Positions 58,676-64,000 of a stretch of DNA of 64,000 nucleotides are shown here, piece after piece. Source of the DNA: Epiperipatus broadwayi (Eukaryota; Onychophora; Udeonychophora; Euonychophora; Peripatidae); assembly GCA_028023455.1 (NCBI GenBank), contig JAQFVV010000152.1:748001-812000 (forward strand), written 5' to 3'. The stretch's first letter is position 1. Every line of letters starts with the position of its first letter. The notes under the pieces are model-generated. The model was not told the origin of the DNA, searched no databases, and was given only the letters and a program-made list of their open reading frames with translations. The position numbers and the translations under genes are program-made.

Positions 58676-61600
58676 GTAATTCTTCATTCGTTAGTATATA
58701 ACACAAACACTAGTGCTGTTGTCTTTAATATTTTAACCAGAGAATTTCAAAATACAGATAAAGTATTCTCTCAAAAATTAAACACTAAAAAGTGCTTTTA
58801 GGTTAAGTTCAGTTGCTAATTTATTATATCTTAATTATGTTCTTACAAAAAACCTTTTGAATAAAAGTTTTGAATAATTACTTAATTTATTTTTAATTCT
58901 ACACATTGAAAATAAAAACATATTACTCATTTTCTTCCAAAAAAAAAAACTAATTATTTTCTTATCAGAACTTTTAAGTAAAACTTTTAAATGTATTAAT
59001 TACTTCATTAAAAATAACAATAGCATATTAATTAAAAAGTAAAAAATAGGAATCATAAATAAAAATACATTTGAAAAAATAAATTTATACATTATATATA
59101 TATATGCAAACTAAAAATTATATGTGTACAGAAATTATTGTGTGTGCATAATATTATAAGTGAACATATTAAATAAACAATAATTAATACAAAATAGAAC
59201 ATTAGTATTCATTCCATGAGGATGTAAGATCTTAAATGTATAAGTAAAAAAAGACTTTTTTTTATGTTTTTCCCCTCTTGTATATAAAAAGTTGTGCTGT
59301 AATATGATTATTGTTAAGTTGTCAATTGAGTGATTTGGTCAATTTAAACGTTTAGAATTTCATTGTGGTGAAGATTTTATTCAAAGATAACTATGTTTTA
59401 TATACTAAATTTATAAATAAGAAATCTTCTAAAACATTGCTTGACAAGGCAATAATAATGTCTTCAGAAGTTAAGAAAAATTGATTTTTATTAGACAATT
59501 GAAAATTTCACTACTGGTTCTTACCTGATATTAACCATTTACTACAGTAATACAAAATATTAAATTCCATAGTTTATTTCAAATCTATGTTTGCAAATCC
59601 ACGCAAGAAGTAATCTAACAAAGACACAAAACACTTAAGGATAGATTCATCAAAACAAATTTTAATATTAATTTTATATCAGAAAAAAGTTTTTTTTTTT
59701 TTTTTGTGGAGATAGAAAATATTTATGTGCAATCATATTGTTATTATAAAATTTATCCAAGGTAATATCCACAATAAATTCAAGTGATATATCTCCATCT
59801 ATGCCAATTGTAAAACCGTAAACATATCTAATATAAAATAGTTTACACCTTAGAAGAACTATGTAAACATTTCAATTTGGTAGATCATTTAGTTGATGAT
59901 TTTAAAAATAGTGATATTACAGGACAATTTTTCCTCTACAAGAGAGAGAAAATAAAAAGAATTTTTTATTTATTTATATATTTAACAATTTTTTCTCATA
60001 AAATATACGTATTACTGAACAAAATAAAAAATGAATACGTTGTGTGATTAAATTTAAAATAAGATTAAAATAGACTTGGAATAAATTATTTTAGTTTAAA
60101 ATATTTTGTAAAAATAAGTTACAGAATGAGAAAGATTGTTGTTAAAAGGAAAATGTTTCTGATAATAAAAGAGATTTAATTAGTATAATAATTAAATTTA
60201 TAAATTCAGATCAAAGCTAATGAAATTGATAACATGTTTACAATGTCTACAGTCACCACATTGATTGAAATACTCTAGAAGAAACAGCAATAAAAGGTAT
60301 ATAAATTTTAGCAAAACAGAGTTATTACATTTTGATGATACAAATGCCTCATTCAAAGTTTACATAAAACACATATATATTATTGCAGATGCATGGTATA
60401 ATAATTCTTAACATATATGAATTTATAAACCTATAAAGGAAATTCAGTTTTACCTTATAATACATAATTAATGATAGATTTAACATATATATGTGTGTAC
60501 ATAAAAATGAATGTGCATACTGACATTTATACCATGATATTTTATCAAAATAAAAAAAATTATTAAAAATATATTTTCAAAATCAATTTCCTGTTGAATA
60601 TACATAGAATTCAAACACATGTGTATATAAAAAAATAATATAAATCAGTTATTAAATTCCTTCATAACAGCTTTTTTTTTAAAAAAAAAAACCAAGAATA
60701 TCAATTCCATGACAGTTCATAAAAGTTTTTTAACAGGTTACTTTTAATTAAATATAAATATCTTTAAAAAATACTCTGGCAAATTTCTTTTGTTTTCCAA
60801 TTGAGAACTACTTTTGGAGATGAATTAATTCTTTACTTTTAGATTTTTTAATTCAAATCAAAATTATTTACTTGTTTTACCTTCAAATTATAGATTTTAA
60901 ATGTCATTTTCTTTGAATAAATGATTTAAAATAATATTGTTCTTTCTATGTGTTGCTTTTAAAATGCCATTTTAAAGGAATTATTTAAAATAACCCAATA
61001 GCTGCAGTTGATATAAATATGATGTGGCACATTTATTTGTGGTTCTTTGCATATAGGCAAAGCAGCATACATATACCAATTATTTAGCAAGCAGATGGAC
61101 TTTTGGTGAATTGGTATTGGTGAGTCAGGCTTATAGTCATCATTGGAAATATATAATTTAGATAACTTCTGGCATTCATTCATTTCTATTTAGTCTAAGA
61201 ATGGGTAGACTTTAGGCAAGTTAGCTGTTTTGTCCATATTAGGCTATGAAATTGGAAGATAACCCTTTCCTCCATGTGAATTCAAACTCCACTGTAGTGA
61301 ACTATAGTACAGCTACTGGATTTGACCTCCTTCAATTATCTCTTTATTGCCATTTTGTATAACTCTGAAATAATCCTTTTTATAGTTAGGAGTAGGATGG
61401 GCAAAAACACATTAACTAGATATGTTTTCCTATCTTGATCAATTTCTGTTTGTTTTAATCTTTTCAGTTCACTTTAATCCTATAAAAGCAACTTTGGAAT
61501 TTTATCAAAGTAACTTAGAAAAAAAGATTTCTTAACAAACATCAAAATAAAAAAAAGATTTTTAAAATAGATAGTAGAAACATTACCAAAATTTATACAA

Positions 61601-64000
61601 GCTTCAATTAGAAGATTTCTAAATAGGTAGTGGATTTTTACACTTATCAGATCTATTTTAACACAATACATGCTTGTTTTAATACATAAATTTCATAATC
61701 AGATTCAATAAAAGTATTAATTAGACCTTTTTTCTTTAAATATTTATTTCATAATACAATTTTATTTTTAATTCAAAATATTTTATTCTTTACTGTTATT
61801 TCAGTGTACTTGTAGAAAATATCTACAAAAAAAATTGACTGTGTTCATTTCTACTTTTCTTTTCAACTTTATATATATATATATTTGTGCACCCAAACTA
61901 CTATTTTGTATGCCGTGAAACCCATATGGTTACAATATATATTGTAACACTTTGATTTTGCACATTGTTTGAAAGTGAATTTCTTAATGAAATAATCCAT
62001 ACTGTTTATTAATATTTTTTAAAAAAGTAAACAATAAATAAAAGTGTTAAGAGATTATAACTGTATCTCTAGTAATTATGCTATTTAATTTGAATTTTTA
62101 AAAAAATACTCATTTTATTGTGTTTTAATAAATATTAAATAAATAATGACTTGTAAATGTAAAAATTATTATTAAAGTTAGTATTCAGTCAACTATGATT
62201 GATAAAAATAGAAAGAGTATCAACAGAATTAATTTTATAATTAAAATTATAAATATTATTGACAGAAAGTTAAAAGAAAGTATAATTATTTAATAATATA
62301 ATTATTCAGTTATAATTTAAGTCCTAAAGTAGTTAGATTAAATTCTTATTTAGTCAGATTTAAATATAAAATGTATCTTTAAAAATAAATAATGTTTATT
62401 AATTCAGTTAAATAATACCTAATTGCTTAAATAAGTTAATAAGTTAAACTGTAATTTAGGAAACATCATTCCTTCTGGGTGCATATGTGTGTGTGCATGA
62501 TGAATTTAAGCCTCTTGGTTTTAATAACCAAAATAATTGTTTTTAAAAAAAATCATGAAGACTTTTAATGAATAAATATTAATTAAACCTAAACAAAGGG
62601 TTAACCCTTTTCCCGCCTCTTATGAGGCTCCTCGTAGACATCTGACATTATTCTAACTCTGCCAGTTCTTATGCTAAAATATTCGTTAAACAGGTATTGA
62701 ATAGGTTTTTAAAAGTTCTGTAAGATGGTGCCCTCTTCCGAATTATTTTACAAAAAAAAAAAAAAAACGCATTTAAACCTAAACAAAGAAAGAAAATTAC
62801 TTGTGATTGGTTCTTAGCATGCTCTCAGCTGAAAAAGACATTCTGATTGGCTGGAAAGAACAAAGAAACTGCCTGATCAAAGAAAATAAAAAAAAACGCT
62901 GAGATTTTCATTTCGAATATGATTTTAAAGTATTATAAAAGTATATTTTGAGAAATTAAAATTATTTTCAGAGAGAATACTAAAAAAACAAAATTATTTT
63001 CGAAAAATATCGAAGATTTTTGTAAAAATATTGAAGATTTAGTAAAAAGAAATATTTACTTTTCTATAACGTAAAAGTCGACCTTTTTGTTTATATTATA
63101 GCTTTTATGTTGCCGAAATTGAATATTTTAGAATAAATAAATAGCAATTTATTTTTGAAAGAACTTTCGTTCTCTTCATAACCTGAAAAATTAGTAATAT
63201 ACTTTTTATAAACGTATCTGAGTTGAATTTAATATTATAGGCGAATATCCTTTAACAATAGGCTTTGTCTTCAGTTTGTGAGTTGGCCAATTAAAAGATT
63301 TGATTTTTACCTCATACAACCAATAATATAATCAGCGGTTAAAAGGTTAAATGTTAAACATCATATTTCTGATAAACCAAGTTTGAAGAAAAGGCAATGT
63401 ATTATTTTAATAAAGAATTAAATATAATTTTATTATCTTTTTCTTTTTTTTCTTTTTATTATTATTTTTAATTAATAATAAAATCAGTTACATTGACCTC
63501 TTCTTCAACTTGTTGAAAAGCTCATGTGATTCTATTTTAAATAAAGTAGGTTAAAATTACATAATTTTCTCAATTAGTTCCTAGTTGTAACTTTCCAGCT
63601 TCCATAGGGATCACTTAATCAAGGGGGAGGTGACCAACTCTTAACATGTGTCACAGGCAATATTTAAACTTTAGATCATCATTTTTCAAGGTCTGCTCAT
63701 TTGTTCTGTTCGATCTGCTCTGTCTAATCCATTCATCTGACCTGTGTGCACTGCAACTTTTAATAACAAGTGATAATTTTATATAGTTATTTTATTTTTC
63801 CGTAAAAGTGTAAAGTTATTAATTTTATAATTATTTGAACCTACAATGATGTGCTAAACTACTCAAGGTATCCCATTTCTTTTTATTTCAAATTCAGTTT
63901 GAGCTCTATTTTTAAACTACTAACATAATGCTTCAGAAAAGTAATTTAGTTGTTATATCTAAACTTCATCTATTCTATTTAAAAATAATTTTTGAAAGAA
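58676..64000 (+). other. Start of the next NOS intron
   Basis: Begins with GTAATT. No NOS exon motif was seen up to the end of the window. The region is A+T-rich with short homopolymers; a less A+T-rich patch at 61200-61400 has a box-B-like GTGGAGTTTGAATTCAC on the - strand but no other SINE feature I can defend. Confidence 0.7.

Noticed and set aside
58676-64000. FAD/NADPH-domain exons of NOS
   Set aside because: I looked for the conserved motifs (for example R-x-Y-S-I-S-S and the NADPH-binding segments) in all three + frames by eye and saw none.

Overview
This is a very A+T-rich (about three quarters A+T by eye), repeat-dense stretch of an animal nuclear genome. The only cellular gene I can support is nitric oxide synthase (NOS) on the + strand. 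Four exons are visible: 21013-21077, 25567-25671, 30485-30659 and 58537-58675. Their reading frames join without a break across every splice junction (phases 0, 2, 2, 0, and 1 at the end), giving 484 nt, or 161 codons plus one base. They encode the middle of the reductase half of the enzyme: the end of the FMN-binding flavodoxin domain, an insert of autoinhibitory-loop length, and the start of the linker to the FAD/NADPH part. The oxygenase and calmodulin-binding exons are expected upstream of the window and the FAD/NADPH exons downstream; I found neither here. The protein reads like an invertebrate NOS, but I cannot name the phylum from this window.

Layout. 1-21012: presumed upstream intron or flank, holding an RTE-like LINE tail (1448-1672), foldback elements, two copies of a ~1.94 kb element (6238-8187, 8668-10606), a non-autonomous hAT element with an internal tandem repeat (10752-12698), a decayed Ty3/Gypsy integrase (about 14640-15560), a tandem-and-inverted foldback element with 12-base flanking direct repeats (17667-18556) and a perfect 120-base palindrome (18674-18793). 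21078-25566 and 25672-30484: introns with tRNA-derived SINEs, a Penelope-like endonuclease remnant and a second LINE tail. 30660-58536: an intron of about 28 kb containing TA microsatellites, hammerhead-like foldbacks, a gag remnant, a second Penelope remnant, two more copies of the ~1.95 kb element, and a Ty3/Gypsy pol (52650-55760, - strand) interrupted by a SINE. 58676-64000: intron sequence with no further exon seen.

Apart from NOS, what repeats in this window is mobile DNA. Four SINE copies carry clear target-site duplications, and one sits inside the retrotransposon, which gives a relative order of insertion. The least explained objects are the structured palindromic insertions at 17.6-18.8 kb and the four-copy ~1.95 kb family, whose 3' terminal hairpin keeps its base pairing while its sequence changes.
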